Source of the DNA: Tetrastigma voinierianum
Lineage: Eukaryota > Streptophyta > Magnoliopsida > Vitales > Vitaceae
Direction of reading: 5' to 3'
Assembly: GCA_016808115.1 (NCBI GenBank)
Contig: JAEQBH010001513.1
Coordinates: forward strand, 806,001 to 870,000
Length of the DNA stretch: 64,000 nucleotides
In this document: positions 35,179-47,279 of the stretch, one piece after another
Numbering within the stretch: position 1 is the first letter of the stretch
How the letters are laid out: every line of letters begins with the position of its first letter
The notes under the pieces: generated by a model
Seen by the model: only the letters and a program-made list of their open reading frames with translations
Database searches by the model: none
What the model was told of the DNA's origin: nothing
Made by a program: the position numbers and the translations under genes

Positions 35179-36270
35179 CTAAGGTTCAAGGAGGGTGAGC
35201 TCCTCCTTGTTTAGTCCAAAGGGGACTACATAAGGCTTGAAGCGATGGCCATTCACTTTGAAAGTTTGGCTCTCATTTGAATTGGGGAGTTCCACTGCTT
35301 CATTGGGATAGACTTGATGAATGGTGAAAGGACCAATCCACCTTAACTTGGCTTTTCTCAAAAAGATATGAAGCTTGGAATCATAGAGTAGTACTTTATC
35401 TCCTTGTTGGAAATTTTTTTGAGCCACCATCTGATCGTGCCATTTCTTTGATCTTTCCTTGGAAATCGTGGAGTTCAGGTAAACATCATTCCTGAGTTCC
35501 TCTAACTCATTGAGGTCAAGAAACCTCTTTAGGCTGGCTTTTTCCAGATCCATGTTGAGCTTTTTAATTGCTCACCATGCCTTGTATTCAATTTCCGTGG
35601 CATGCTTTTCCATAGACTAGCCGATATATGGACATCCCAAGAATGGTCTTGAAAGTTGTTTTGTATGCCCACAATGAGTCTAGCAGCTTGAGGGACCAAT
35701 CTTTTCTATTTGAATTCACCACCTTCATTAAGATGGTCTTAATCTCTCTGTTAGCTAATTCAACTTGTCCACTAGTTTGAGGATGGTAAGGAGTGGCCAC
35801 TTTGTGTTTCACCCCATATTTAGCTAGGAGGGTTTCAAAGGGTTTGTTGCATAAATGGGTACCTCCCTCCTTGATTATGGCTTTGGGCACTCCAAATCTG
35901 GAGAAGACATTCTCCTTTAGAAATTTATGCACCACCCTGTGATAATTTGTTTTGCAAGGAATGGCCTCAACCCACTTGGAAACATAGTCCACCCCCACCA
36001 AGATGTACGAATAACCGAAATACGTAGGGAATGACCCCATGAAGTCAATGGCCCAAACATCGAATAGATCTACTATCAAAATTGGGTTCAAGGGCATCAT
36101 ATTAAGGCGAGTAAGCTTCCTAAGTCTTTGGCATCGATCATAAGTTCGGCACATGGCATGAGCATCTTTGAAGAGAGATGACCAGTAGAAACCGAATTCA
36201 GAACCTTTATAGATGTCTTTTGTGAAGCAAAATGACCTCCACTACATTTTCATGGTAGTGACTGAGAATC
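35179..36270 (-). pseudogene. Athila-1 integrase
   Basis: Two readable stretches. 35588-36154 begins in the zinc-binding part (C-R-T-Y-D-R-C-Q), then aspartate 1 in W-A-I-D-F-M-G-S-F-P. The second acidic residue is glutamate (I-K-E-G-G-T-H, codon 35867-35869) where Athila integrases have S-D-G-G-T-H. Then T-P-Y-H-P-Q-T-S-G-Q-V-E with the catalytic glutamate. 35179-35553 is the C-terminal domain (G-D-K-V-L-L-Y-D-S-K-L and W-I-G-P-F), ending V-N-G-H-R-F-K-P-Y then a stop at 35179. A frame break separates the two pieces near 35560-35600. The altered D and the break argue against activity. Confidence 0.88.
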
Positions 36271-37075
36271 CCCTATTGTTCTTCTTCAGGAACACACCTT
36301 TTAATGATTTGATCCGCAAAGTATTTGTACAAAAATGGTTCGTCCCAATAATAGGAATGAATTTTGGCGAAGAAGTATTTCTTGTCCTGTGTTTTCCATC
36401 CAACTAGGACCTCCCCTATTGCTAAATAATTAACAATATTAGCATACCAGGGGGCGTTCTCTACAAGAAGCAGAGACTCCTCAAGAAATTCATCATTAAT
36501 GAGAGGACTTTGGGAGTCATGAGCTAGGGTAAGTCTTGAGAGGTGATCCGCAACTACATTCTCCACCCCTTTCTTGTCTTTGATTTGGAGATTAAATTCC
36601 TGGAGTAGGAGAACCCACCTGATATTGTCTCGCTTCTGGGCATCTCGTTTAGTCAATGTGTACTTTTGAAGGTAGTGGTTTGTAAAATAATGAATGACCC
36701 CACCAAGTATGCTATTAATTTGTCTAAGGCATAGACTACTGCTAGCAACTCCTTTTCTATGGTTGTGTAATTTCTCTGTGCTTTATTCACATAATAAACC
36801 ACGTAGGGCTTTCCATCTTCTCTCTGCCCAAGAACTGTCCCAATGGAAAAATCACTTGCTCTACACATCACTTCAAAGGGTAGTTTCCAGTTGTGTGCTC
36901 TCATTATAGGTGTAGTAGTTAGGTGTGATTTAAGCTCCTCGGAGCTCTTTTGGCACCTTCTATCCCAAACAAATTTGGTATCCCTGACTAACAGCTCCCA
37001 AAGGGGTTTTTCAATTTTTGAAAAATCTTTAATAAACCTCCTGTAGAAACCTGCACGGCCAAGGAATTGCCTCAC
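36271..37075 (-). pseudogene. Athila-1 RT connection and RNase H
   Basis: 36653-37075 starts in the RT thumb (R-Q-F-L-G-R-A-G-F-Y-R-R-F-I-K-D-F-S-K). RNase H follows with M-C-R-A-S-D, where the family has M-C-D-A-S-D, so the first catalytic aspartate is arginine. Next come N-Y-T-T-I-E-K-E-L-L-A-V-V-Y-A-L-D-K and Y-L-V-G-S. After a frame slip at about 36655, 36273-36656 gives R-W-V-L-L-L-Q-E-F-N-L-Q-I-K-D-K-K and V-V-A-D-H-L-S-R-L, then the spacer to integrase. Confidence 0.88.
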
Positions 37076-37368
37076 TGCCTTGCCATTTGTGGGAGGTGGT
37101 AGATTAGAAGTAAGCTCAAACTTGGCTTTATCACCAATGCTCCTTTGTCGGAGATGACATGTCTACGACAATTCCTTTGATTTACCATAAAATGGAATCC
37201 TCCCGGGCTATACACCGTTTTCTCAATGCACCGTTTAGAAATTAAGGTCATAAGCACTCTCATAAAAGTACCTCCATACATGGTGATGTCACCCATGTAC
37301 ACTTCCATAATGCGTTCCACCATATCATTGAAAAAATTGAGCATACACCTTTGGAATGTGGTAGGTGC
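37072..37368 (-). pseudogene. Athila-1 RT, C-terminal side of the Tekay-2 insertion
   Basis: Directly at the Tekay-2 border the frame reads A-P-T-T-F-Q-R-C-M, then D-M-V-E-R-I-M-E-V, then the catalytic box Y-M-G-D (codons 37288-37293: GGT-GAC on the minus strand), where the family has M-D-D. The first aspartate of the pair is therefore glycine. The other half of RT is at 46400-46900; the reading continues across the 9 kb insert once one copy of GGTGC is removed. Confidence 0.9.
37364..37368. other. Target-site duplication GGTGC (left copy) of Tekay-2
   Basis: GGTGC precedes the LTR start TGTAACGCCC; the identical GGTGC follows the 3' LTR end at 46400-46404. Confidence 0.93.
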
Positions 37369-40207
37369 TGTAACGCCCTGAAAATACCCTAACATTTTTT
37401 ATAACATGTTCAGGATGTAAAATAAATTATATTATATTTTTCCGAAGTTTAAATGGCTAAAAATGAAAAACCCGAAATTTACAAGAGTCAAATAAATTTG
37501 GTAAAATGTCAAATAAGGACCTATGGTCAAGGAATGAGTACGTAAGTGCCAAAGTATAAATGAAATGAAATAAAGTGGAAATGAAAGAGAAATGAAGCCA
37601 TAAAATGCAAAAAATGGGAAAAATAGGAATTAATGTGTAAGCCAAACATGGCCTTATGAAGGTTTAGAGAATGAAGACTAAATTGGTCTTTAGAATGAGA
37701 GAGAGACTCTCATATAGGCATTTTTGTTGGGCAAATCCGGTTGAGAGAAAAGGGAGATGAGTGGGTGATTTGCTCCATGAGATCAAGAGTTTAATTGATC
37801 AAGAAGAAGAATGAAGAAGAAAGAAAAGAAAGGTAAGAAACCAAACCCTAATCCCCTATTTTCTTGTGTTTGGGTTTGGAGAAAAACCCTAGCTTTGTGT
37901 AAAGTGCTCCTAGATGATTTTAGTTCACTTTGAGGTTGTTTTTAATTGGTTTCATTGGTTTGCATAAGTTTTGAGGAATTTTTGAGTAAAGGAGATGATG
38001 AAGTTTCAAAGGAGTTGCTGTCAACTGTTTTTGTTTTCGCTATAAGTTAAGTCACAATCATCCGAATTGTGTGATTATAATTTTTAAAGAACCATAAGAG
38101 CTAGAGCTACAAATGTATATAAGGGACCAGGAGAAAATTGTAGCTCTAAGACTCCCGAATATGGGCTTAAAGGTAAGTTTCGGGTAGCTGACGGGTATGC
38201 TTTGTTTTGGGTGTGGTTGTGGTATTTTGGCCGTAAGTTGAGTTTCCCTGATCCCAATTGATTGATTAAAAATTATGGTTAAACTAGACTTCTAAGGGAA
38301 TAATTTACTGGAAGGAAATGTATGCAATTTGTACCAAAGTTCTCAGAAATTAGTCAAAGTGGAGCTATGTGCAAGAACAATCTGATTATGCTTTGCAAAT
38401 TATAGTAGTCTGGATGTAAAAAGCAATACCTTGAGTTTTGGTGATTCAAATTGGTGAAGAAACCTTAGAATCATAGCTTCAAATGAGTAGAAGGAATCAT
38501 TACCAATATATGGAGTTAAGACCCTTGAAATCAAGAATAATTGTAGGTAACTTAGTGAGTTGGGCATACCGACCAGTTTGGCATTAAAATGTCGTAACAT
38601 GAATTTGGGTGATCCAAACGAGATGATTCAAATTTCTACTAAAAATAGACTCATAGAGCTATAATTTTATTGAGGAAGCATGAGCAAAATATGGCTCATG
38701 TGTCCACATAAAATTTTTCAAGTGAATGTGTATTGGGTAGACATCAACCCTATCCAAAAATCCTAGAATGCACAACTGATTTTTTTCTTGGGTTGTTATT
38801 TGATAGTTACATATTTGTGATGGATTAGGTGTTGGTTACGAGGAAGCTTGACCCAAGAACGGGATTCCAAGGATAGGATTCGAAGAGAGACAACCTGAGG
38901 TTTGTTCTTCACACAATTCTTCTTCCTTTGTTTCGTTTTTGCGGTTTTGTTTGAAAAATAAATCTAAAAGGTTTTATATGAATATGCATGTGTGCTCCGT
39001 TTGAGCCATAAATGAATTGGTTTGTTCTCCATTTCTTTCTCTTTATTTCTAAAATGTTTGAAGGATTTTGAAATAAGTGGATTTATTGAAATGATTGCGA
39101 TAAATTGCATTCTGATTTGTTTTAAATTGATTTGATACAACTGATTGTGAAATGAATTGCACATGAAAAATTGCATGAGTATTGGAAACAAAGTATTTGG
39201 ATATAAATGTTTATACACTATTGTAAATTGCTAAGAATGATTTGAGCACCCAGAATGTTAACCGTTAAATTCGAGTAAAGGATATATTGGTATACCAATA
39301 AGGGTCAAATGAGCATTACTGCGCCGAACATAATGATGTGTCACTTCGATCCATAGCCCAACGGGATAGTATCGGTAGTGTTCATGAAATGATTTTTAAT
39401 AACCAGTCAGCAACCCAGCGGGACCGTACGGTGTTATAAAACTTTTTTTATATATCGGTTTGCAACCCAGCGGGACCGTGCTGATGATTCATTATCATGT
39501 GCACCGGAAGCATGGGTTATATCCTCTTAAGGGAAAAATGAAAAGAAAATTGTGAAATGCATGATTTGTGTTTTGAATGATTTAATGAATGTTAAAGTTC
39601 ATATTTGGAATGATCAATAAATTGTAAATGAATGTATATGAAATGAATATAGCAGTATTTATTACTGATCATCCAAAAGGGTAAAGTGACATTGTTTTAT
39701 AAAAATGCATGACTTGATTTAAACTGAAATGGAAGAGAGTATTGATATAGACCTACTAAGTATTATAAAATGTTAGGCGCATGTTTTTATTCTCTCGCCA
39801 GGTATCGAGTAGAAAGTGGCAAGACCGAAGATCATCGAGCGCAGAGTCACCATCAAACAGAGTGGAGTATAAGTAAATTCTCTGTCTCATGCATATAATT
39901 TCATTCATGATATTTTGTAATTATTTTCCATTGAACTCAAATATGTAAAAGTCTTCATAATAATACCACTTTTTATATATATGTATATATATCTTTTTGA
40001 AAGTATGGAAATATATTTTACATATTGTGGACAACCAGGGTGAACTCCATCAAAATTTTGTAATTGTATTTGAAATGGCATGGCATGCCAATTTGTATAA
40101 ATGTGTTATTCAATAAGAGTTATGTGCCCTATTTAAATTAAGGAATGTATATTTTGTTTTATCAAAGCTACATTTAAATTATTATAAAAGGGCACAGGTG
40201 CGCCACA
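37369..40207 (+). repeat. 5' LTR of Tekay-2
   Basis: Starts TGTAACGCCCTGAAAATACC and ends gcgccaca, seven bases before the PBS. Contains an internal short repeat: cagcaacccagcgggaccgt near 39408 and tgcaacccagcgggaccgtg near 39460, a signature of this LTR family, and an aaaccctaatcccc telomere-like word near 37841. Confidence 0.92.
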
Positions 40208-40214
40208 GTTTTAG

Positions 40215-40230
40215 TGGTATCAGAGCCTAG
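40215..40230 (+). other. Primer binding site (initiator tRNA-Met)
   Basis: tggtatcagagcctag matches the canonical plant initiator tRNA-Met PBS without change. Confidence 0.92.
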
Positions 40231-40362
40231 GTTTAGGCGGTTCTACAAAATGATTTTGAAATATTTGTAAATGATTTTGAAATTGTTTATGGCATGCATT
40301 GCATTTGCATATAAAGGATGACGTGACTCTGATGCGGATTTTGTCATTCTTAATAGGTAAGC

Positions 40363-40869
40363 ATGGAAAGTTCAGGCCCCAATAGTGTCGTTGTGAACAA
40401 AGTCTATAGAGATTGTCCCATTAGAATACGAGAGTATGAGTTTCTAGGAGATTTGATCGATTTTTCATTTAGAGAGTTTGATGTGATATTGGGTATGGAT
40501 TGGTTGTATCGACACCAAGTGGTAGTTGATTGTAGAATGAAGAGAGTGACCTTAAGGACACCGAGTGGCGAGCAAGTGACTTTTATTAGGGAGAGGTCGA
40601 ACCATCTCTCTAATGTGATATCCGCCGCTACTGCTAGAGCTATGGTTCGAAAGGGGTGTGAAGCCTACTTGGAATATGTGATAGATACGAAAAAGGTGGA
40701 GCCTATTTTATCGGACATCCCTATAATTTGTGATTATCCGAATGTGTTTCTGGAGGAATTTCCAGGATTGCCTCCACACAAAGAGATTGAGTTCGCAATC
40801 GATGTTGTTCCGGTACACCCAAGCAAGATCCATTACATCAGAGGCAGAATGGCTCCAATAGAAAGTTAA
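40363..40869 (+). pseudogene. Tekay-2 gag-start/protease fusion
   Basis: A 168-codon ORF with the gag start M-E-S-S-G-P-N (compare Tekay-1 at 12818) joined in frame at about 40384 to the second half of protease, N-K-V-Y-R-D-C-P-I, then I-L-G-M-D-W-L (intact here) and EEFPGLPPHKEI. All of capsid, the zinc knuckle and the protease D-S/T-G are absent, so no active protease can be made. The clean junction suggests a deletion or a template jump during reverse transcription rather than gradual decay. The ORF ends at a frame break near 40865. Confidence 0.9.
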
Positions 40870-42070
40870 AAGAATTTGAAGCTTCAGTTGCAAGAGAGAA
40901 TTGTTAGAGAAAAAGATTTCACTGGCCCAAGTGTATCACACTGAAGTGGGAGCGCCAGTGCTCTTTGTTAAGAAGAAAGATGGTACGCTTCGATTGTGAG
41001 AAACAAGTATCCATTACCTAGGATTGATGACTTGTTCGACCAATTGAAAGGTGCAAGTGTCTTTTCAAAGATTGACCAACGATTTGGGTATCATCAATTA
41101 AGGATTAAGGATGCAGATGTGCATAAGACGGCGTTTAGAATGTGGTATGGACATTATGAGTTCCTTGTAATGTCGTTTGGGTTAACAAATGCATCGGCGG
41201 CTTTCATGGACATAATGAATTGTGTTTTTTGATCGTATGTAGATCATTTTGTAGTGGTGTTTATAGATGACATCCTTAGGTATTCAAAGGATAGGGAAGA
41301 TCATTATACTCATCTTCGGGTAGTGCTAGAAACCCTGAGAAAGGAACAGTTATATGCAAAATTGAGCAAATGTGAATTTTGGTTGGGAGAAGTGTCTTTT
41401 CTTGGACACATTGTATCAAAAGAAGGAATTCGAGTGGATCCAAAGAAAATAGAGGTTATTATTGAATGGAAACAACCGAGAAATGTCACGAAAGTGCGTA
41501 GTTTTCTAGGAATGGCAGGTTACTATAGAAGGTTCGTTAAGGGGTTTTCGATGACTGCGACCCATATGATGAGATTGCTCTAAAAGAGTGTGAGATTTGA
41601 GTGGAGTGGAAAGTGTCAAGCTAGCTTTGAAAAGTTGAAAGCATTCTTAACCGAGGCACCGATTCTTACTTAGTCGACCTATGGTAAAGAATACGTGATT
41701 TTTAGTGATAATTCATTAAATGGACTTGGATGTGTCCTTATGCAAGAGGGTAAAGTGGTAGCTTGCGCTTCAAGGTAGTTGAAGCCACATGAAAAAGAAC
41801 TACCCGACGCAAGATTTGGAATTGGCTGCCACTATGTTCACATTGAAAATATGGAGACACTATCTTTATGGAGAAAAGTGTTTCATCTACACCGATCACA
41901 AAAGTCTTAAGTATTTGCCCTCGCAAAGAGAGCTTAACTTGAGACAACGTAGATGGATGAAATTGATAGCGATTATGATTGTGTGATCGATTATCATCCC
42001 GGAAGGCCAATGTAGTAGCAGTATGCTCTAAGTAGAGCAGAAAATAAACGCCTAAGCGTTGAATGCTCAT
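40870..42070 (+). pseudogene. Tekay-2 reverse transcriptase and RNase H
   Basis: Frame slips at 40870-40995 cover the start of RT. From 40996 the blocks PLPRIDDLFDQLKG, FSKIDQRFGYHQL and FLVMSFGLTNAS are readable. A stop falls near 41230, then V-F-I-D-D-I-L with both catalytic aspartates intact (41263-41271), L-S-K-C-E-F-W-L and SFLGMAGYYRRFVKGF. A stop at 41581 follows. RNase H has D-L-E-L-A-A-T-M-F-T-L-K-I-W-R-H-Y-L-Y-G and Y-T-D-H-K-S-L-K (41810-41915), then a slipped Y-H-P-G-K region at about 41990-42020. Confidence 0.9.
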
Positions 42071-43576
42071 TTGTCATTGTTAGATGACGGTGAAATAGTA
42101 GCAGAATTGATAGCAAAACCGGATTTGTTGAATCAAGTTCTAGAGGCACAAAAGAATGATGAGATAATTTCCGCAAATGTAAATCAGAGTAGAGAGGGGA
42201 AAGAAATCGAATTTACATTGAACGAGGGTGGATTTGTGTATTATAGAGATCGGGTTTGTGTACCCAACGATGATGAGTTGAAGAAATCCATTCTCGAATA
42301 GGCACACAGTGGACCTTTTGCTATGCATCCCGGTAGTACAAATATTTATCAAGATTTAAAGACTTCAAATTGGTGGTCCTAATGAAAAGATGTTTTGAAT
42401 TCAGGACTACTGCATGGTGTGTCAGAAAGTGAAATCTAACATCAAGTCTTTCGGGATTGTTGCGCCTATCGATACCTCGAATGGAAATGGACTGAATCGG
42501 CTACCGGATTTTTTTGGTCGAAAGTTACCAAGTGATGTGAAGAAAGCATGATTCAGTTTGGGTTGTAGTAGACCGATTGACGAAGACAACTCACTTCCTA
42601 CCAGTGAGAACCAACTATTCACTTGACAAGCTGGTAGAGCTTTACAGAAAGGAAATAGTTCGATTAGATGGGATCCTAATATCGATCATTTCAGATAAAG
42701 ATCCGAGGTTTACCTCAAGATTTTGGGGAAAGTTGCAAAAGGCTTATGGCACTTGACTGAGTTTCAGCACAGCATTCCACCCGTAGACGGATGGACAATC
42801 GGAAAGACTGGTCCAAGTGTTGGAAGATATGCTGAGAAGTTGTGTGATCGACTATGAGGGTAGTTGGAATAGACATATACCTCTAGCTGAATTTGTGTAC
42901 AATAATACCTTCTAGTCGAGTATTGAAATAGCGCCTAACGAGGCTCTCTACGGAAGAAAATGCAGAACACCATTGTGTTGGATCAAGTTAAGTGAGAAGA
43001 AGATAATTGGCCCCGATTTGATTCAAGAAACTAATGAAAAAGTTAAAGTGATTAGAGAAAGATTGAAAGTGGCCACTAATAGACAAAAATCCTACACCAA
43101 TATGAGAAGAAAGGATATTCGATATGAGATCGGCGAAAAAGTGTTTTTGAAAGTATAGCCTTGGAAGAAGGTAATGAAGTTTGGGAAATAGGGAAAGTTG
43201 AGCCCTAGGTTCATTGGGTCATATGAGGTGATAAAGAAAGTGCGTCCAGTGGCATACCGATTAGCTTTACCTCCACAGTTGGAAAATATTCATAATGTTT
43301 TCCTTGTGTCAATGTTGAGGAGGTACAGGTCAGACCCATTGCATGTAGTCTCTTCGGAGACGATTGAGCTTATACCGGATTTGATGTATGAAGAGGAGCC
43401 AGTAGAGATCTTGGCTTAAGAAGTGAAAGAGTTGCGGAAAAAGCTAATTCCATTGGTAAAAGTGCTATAGAGAAACCACAAGACGGAGGAAGCCATGTGG
43501 GAAAGCGAAGAAGTTATGTGGCAACAATACCCTCAACTGTTCAATGAAGGTAATTTCGAGGACGAAATTCTTTTAA
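42059..43576 (+). pseudogene. Tekay-2 integrase with chromodomain-like tail
   Basis: Order: N-terminal extension (42059-42301), zinc region with H-P-G-S near 42327, a slipped C-x-x-C near 42411-42430, core with the altered V-V-D-R-L-T-K near 42565, second block S-D-K-D-P-R-F-T near 42690, N/D-G-Q-S-E-R near 42790, then E-A-L-Y-G-R-K-C. C-terminal pieces are 42973-43158 and 43198-43419 (L-S-P-R-F-I-G-S-Y-E-V-I, F-L-V-S-M-L-R-R-Y). The tail P-V-E-I-L-A is cut by a stop at 43417 and then shows K-E-L-R-K-K and M-W-E-S-E-E-V-M-W-Q-Q-Y-P-Q-L. At least six stops or slips. Confidence 0.85.
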
Positions 43577-43589
43577 GGAGCAGGGAGAG
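43577..43589 (+). other. Polypurine tract of Tekay-2
   Basis: aggagcagggagag immediately before the 3' LTR; Tekay-1 has aaggaggggagag at the same place. Confidence 0.8.
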
Positions 43590-46399
43590 TCAGAATCCCT
43601 GAAATGACGCTAACAGTTTTATAACATGTCTAGGTGTAAAATAAGTTACATTATATTTTTCCGGGAGTTTAAATGGCTAAAAATGAAAAATGATAAAACC
43701 CAATGATAAGGAACCGCAAATAAATTTGGTAAAATGTCAATGAGGCCATATGGTCACAAATGAGTAATATGCCAAAAAGAAACAAACAAATAAAAGGAAA
43801 CAAAGAAACAGAAGTCATGTGTCCTAAAATCAAAAACAGACACACAAAATGCAAACATAATAAAGAAATAAGAGTATGAAGACTATATAACGAATTTAAT
43901 GAGAGAGACTCTCATTTAGGCATTTTTGTTGGGCAAATCTGGTTGAGAGAAAAGGGAGATGAGTGGGTGATTTGCTTCATGAGATCAAGAGTTTAAGTGA
44001 TCAAGAAGAAGAAGGAAGAAGAAAGAAGAGAAAGGAAGAGATTTAAAGGTAAGAAACCAAACCCTAACCCCCTCTTTTCTTGTGTTTGGGTTTGGAGAAA
44101 AACCCTAGCTTTGTGTAAAGTGTTCTTGGATTGTTTTAGTTCAGTTTGAGGTTCTTTTCATTGTTTTGATTGGTTTGGATTGGTTTTGAGGAATTTTTGT
44201 GTAAAGGAAATGATGAAGTTTCAAAGGAGTTGCTGTCAAAAATTTTCAAAGCCCTATTTTTGTTTTTGGCTATAAGTTAAGTTATAATCATCCAAATTGT
44301 GTGATTCTAATTGATAAATAACCATAAAATCTAGAGCTATAAATGTATAGAAAGGAACAGGAGCAAATTGTAGCTCTAAGGCTCCCGAATATGGGCTTAA
44401 ATGTAAGTTTCGGGTAGCTAACGGGTATGCTATGTTTTGGGTGTGGTTGTGGTGTTTTTGCCGTAAGTTGAGTTTCACTTATCCAAATCGCGTAATTAAA
44501 AATTATGGGTAAACTAGACTTATAGGGGAATAATTTACTTGAAGGAAATGTATGCAATTTGTAGCCCTAAAGTGCCTAGAAATCTGTCAAAATGGAGTTA
44601 TGTGAAAGAACAATCTGATTCTACATTGTAAATTAGAGTAGTCTGGATGTAAAATACAATAACTTGAGTTTTGGTGATCCAAATTGGATGATTATAATTA
44701 GAAAAGAAACCTTATAACCATAGCGTCAAATGTGTAGAAGGAACCATTACCAATTAATGGAGTTAAGACCCTTGAAATCTAGAATAACAGTAGGTAACCG
44801 AGTGAGCTGGGCATACCGACCAGTTTGGCATTAAAAGGCCTTAACTTGAGTTTGGGTGATCCAAATGAGATTATTCAAATTGCTACTTAAAATATACTCA
44901 TAGAGATATAATTTTATTGAAGGAAGTATGAGCAAAATATGGCTCATGTCTCATCAGAAAATTTTTCAAGTGAAGATGTATTTGGTAGACATCAACCCTA
45001 ACCAAAAATCCAAGAATGCACAACTGATTTTTTTCTTAGGTCAGTTTTGATAAAGGACATATTTGTGATGGATTGTAATGGTGTGATGAGGAAGCTTGAC
45101 CTAAAAATGGGATTTCGGGGATAGGAATCGAAGAGTGACAACCTTTTTGGGTTTGTTCTCCACATTTCTTCTTTGTGTTTTGTTTGACAAAATAAATCTA
45201 AAAGGTTTTATATGAATATGCATGTGTGCTCCATTGAGCCATAAATGAATTGGTTTGTTCTCCACTTATTTCTCTCTATTTCTAAAATGTTTGAAGGATT
45301 ATGAAATAAGTGGATTTATTGAAATGAATTGCGAGCAATTGCATATTGATTTGATACAACTGACAGAAATGACCTGTACATGAAATTGCATGAGTATCGA
45401 AACCAAGTATTTGGATATAAATGTATATAAATTGTAAATTGATAAGAATGATTTGAGCCCTCACAGGAATGTTAACCGTTAAATTGAAGCTAAGGATAGA
45501 TAGTATACCAATAAGGGTCAAATGAGCGCATTCACGCCGAACATAATGATGTGTCACTCCCGGAACCAGAGTCGCAGGGATGCAAGAGACGGGTAGTGTT
45601 CACAAAATGATTTTTAATAACCAATCAGCAACCCAACGGGACCGTGCTATTTTATAAAACTTTTTTTTATATACCGGTCTGCAGCCCAGCAGGACCGTGC
45701 CGATGATTTGTTATCCTATGCACCGAAAGCATAAGTTAAATTCGCTTAAGGGGAAAATGAAAAGAAAATTGTGAAATGCATGATTTGTGTTTTGAATGAT
45801 TTAATGCATGTGGAAGTGCATATTTGGAATGATCAATAAATTCTAAATGAATGTATATGGGCCAGGCTGCATTGGATTGATTCAAAGGGTGTGCGACATT
45901 GTTTTAGAAAATGCATGACCTAATTTTAAACTAAAAATGGAGGAGAGTATTATATAGAACCACTAAGCATGAAAAATGTTTGAAGCACTTTGTTTTTACT
46001 ACTCGCCTGCATCGAGTAGAAAGGATGACCAAAGATCAAGCCGGGTAGAGTCACCATCAAACAGAGCTTATATAAGTAAATGCTCGGTCTCATGCGTATC
46101 ATTTCATTCATGATATTTTGTAATTATTTTGCATTGAACTCAAAGATGTAAAATTCTTCATAAGAAGATCACATTTTTTTTTAAATATCTTTTTGAAAGT
46201 ATGGAAATATATTTTACATATTACGACAAACTGTGCGAACTCCATCAAATATTTTGTAATTGTATTTGGAAAAAGGCATAATGCCATTTATAAACAAGTA
46301 TTCAAGAACATTTATGGGCCCTATTTAAATTAAGGAATTTATATTTTGTTTTATCAAAGCTACTGTTAAATTATTATAAAAAGGGGCAGGTATGCCACA
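43590..46399 (+). repeat. 3' LTR of Tekay-2
   Basis: Begins tcagaatccctgaaatgacg, a mutated form of TGTAACGCCCTGAAAATACC, and ends ggtatgccaca at 46399. Shares with the 5' LTR long blocks such as tttgtgtttgggtttggaga near 44078, agaatgttaaccgttaaat near 45465 and gcagcccagcaggaccgt near 45681. Confidence 0.92.
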
Positions 46400-46900
46400 G
46401 GTGCATTACAGAGGCCAAAGGGCATTCTCCTGTAGGCATAAGTTCCAAAGGGGCAAGTGAAGGTGGTCTTCTCCTGGTTCTCCACAACGATTTCTATTTG
46501 AAAATATCTGGAATAGAAATCTAGAAAACAATAAAATGGGTGCTTGGAAACTCTCTCTAGAAGTTGATCAATGAAGGGAAAAGGAAATGGTCATCTGTCA
46601 CTTAAGACATTTAGTCAAGTAGTATATACATACCCACAAAACTAGGGGTAGTAAGGCATGTGGTGGCATATCTTTCTCTCCTTCATTCCTCGCACAATAG
46701 TCACCCCTGAATTTTTGGGTATAACCTGAGTACGACTCACCCAGGCCAAACCAATAGGTAGATAGCTGCCGGCGCAGCAATTTTTAGAACTTCAGCGCGC
46801 ACTACCACTCTCTCAGATGTGAGGATTCAATCGCCCTCTCAGTGGTTATCACACTGGTTTGGTTTCCTCCATGTAAATGTGATGAGGCACACTAAAGGCT
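46400..46900 (-). pseudogene. Athila-1 RT, N-terminal side of the Tekay-2 insertion
   Basis: Starts with the right GGTGC copy (46400-46404). On the minus strand it ends at the insertion in M-P-F-G-L, the standard RT box; before it (46480-46560) are F-P-F-I-D-Q-L-L-E-R, F-Y-C-F-L-D and T-T-F-T-C-P-F-G-T-Y-A. Further upstream, near 46600-46800, the fingers region is frame-shifted. Confidence 0.88.
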
Positions 46901-47279
46901 AATTCTTAAATCATAGATTTGAGCATCCAAATAGCTTGAGCTGGTGCTTCCCGAGGATTCCAAAAATTGTTCTTTCTCAGTGGAGGCATTTAAAGATGAT
47001 GAAATAACCACAGGGCATTGGTCACCCTCTTCTAAGTATGCATATTTCAATTATGTGTGGAGGGGTTTGAGATCAAGCTTTAGGGGCTCTTCATTTTCTT
47101 TGACTTTCTTAGTCAACAAGGGGAGGATTTCTTCCTTATTTTTCTAAGGACAAAAAGCAGCACATAAATCTGAGGGTTCATCTAGTTTTTCTCGTGAAGC
47201 TCGGCCAATTCCTCTACTACTTGCCCTCAGAGCGCTTCTCTTCACACTGTTCTTCCACAATGGTGTCAATCACACACAC
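46901..47279 (-). pseudogene. Athila-1 protease-RT linker
   Basis: Low-similarity acidic segment; E-E-E-D-L-E-E-V-C-V-I-D near 47275-47310 marks the end of the protease part, and lysine- and proline-rich fragments in changing frames follow. No catalytic motif is expected here. Confidence 0.5.

Larger units (their letters stand above)
37369..46399 (+). mobile_element. Tekay-2: gag-less Tekay element inside Athila-1 RT
   Basis: Plus-strand element of 9031 bp with LTRs of 2839 bp and 2810 bp, PBS for initiator tRNA-Met, truncated protease, RT, RNase H, integrase, chromodomain-like tail and PPT. It is flanked by a perfect GGTGC duplication. The internal domain is only about 3.4 kb because gag and the first half of protease are missing. 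It is the same LTR family as Tekay-1 and the two solo LTRs. It would need gag from another copy to move. Many stops, and clear divergence between its two LTRs, show it is no longer recent. Confidence 0.93.
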
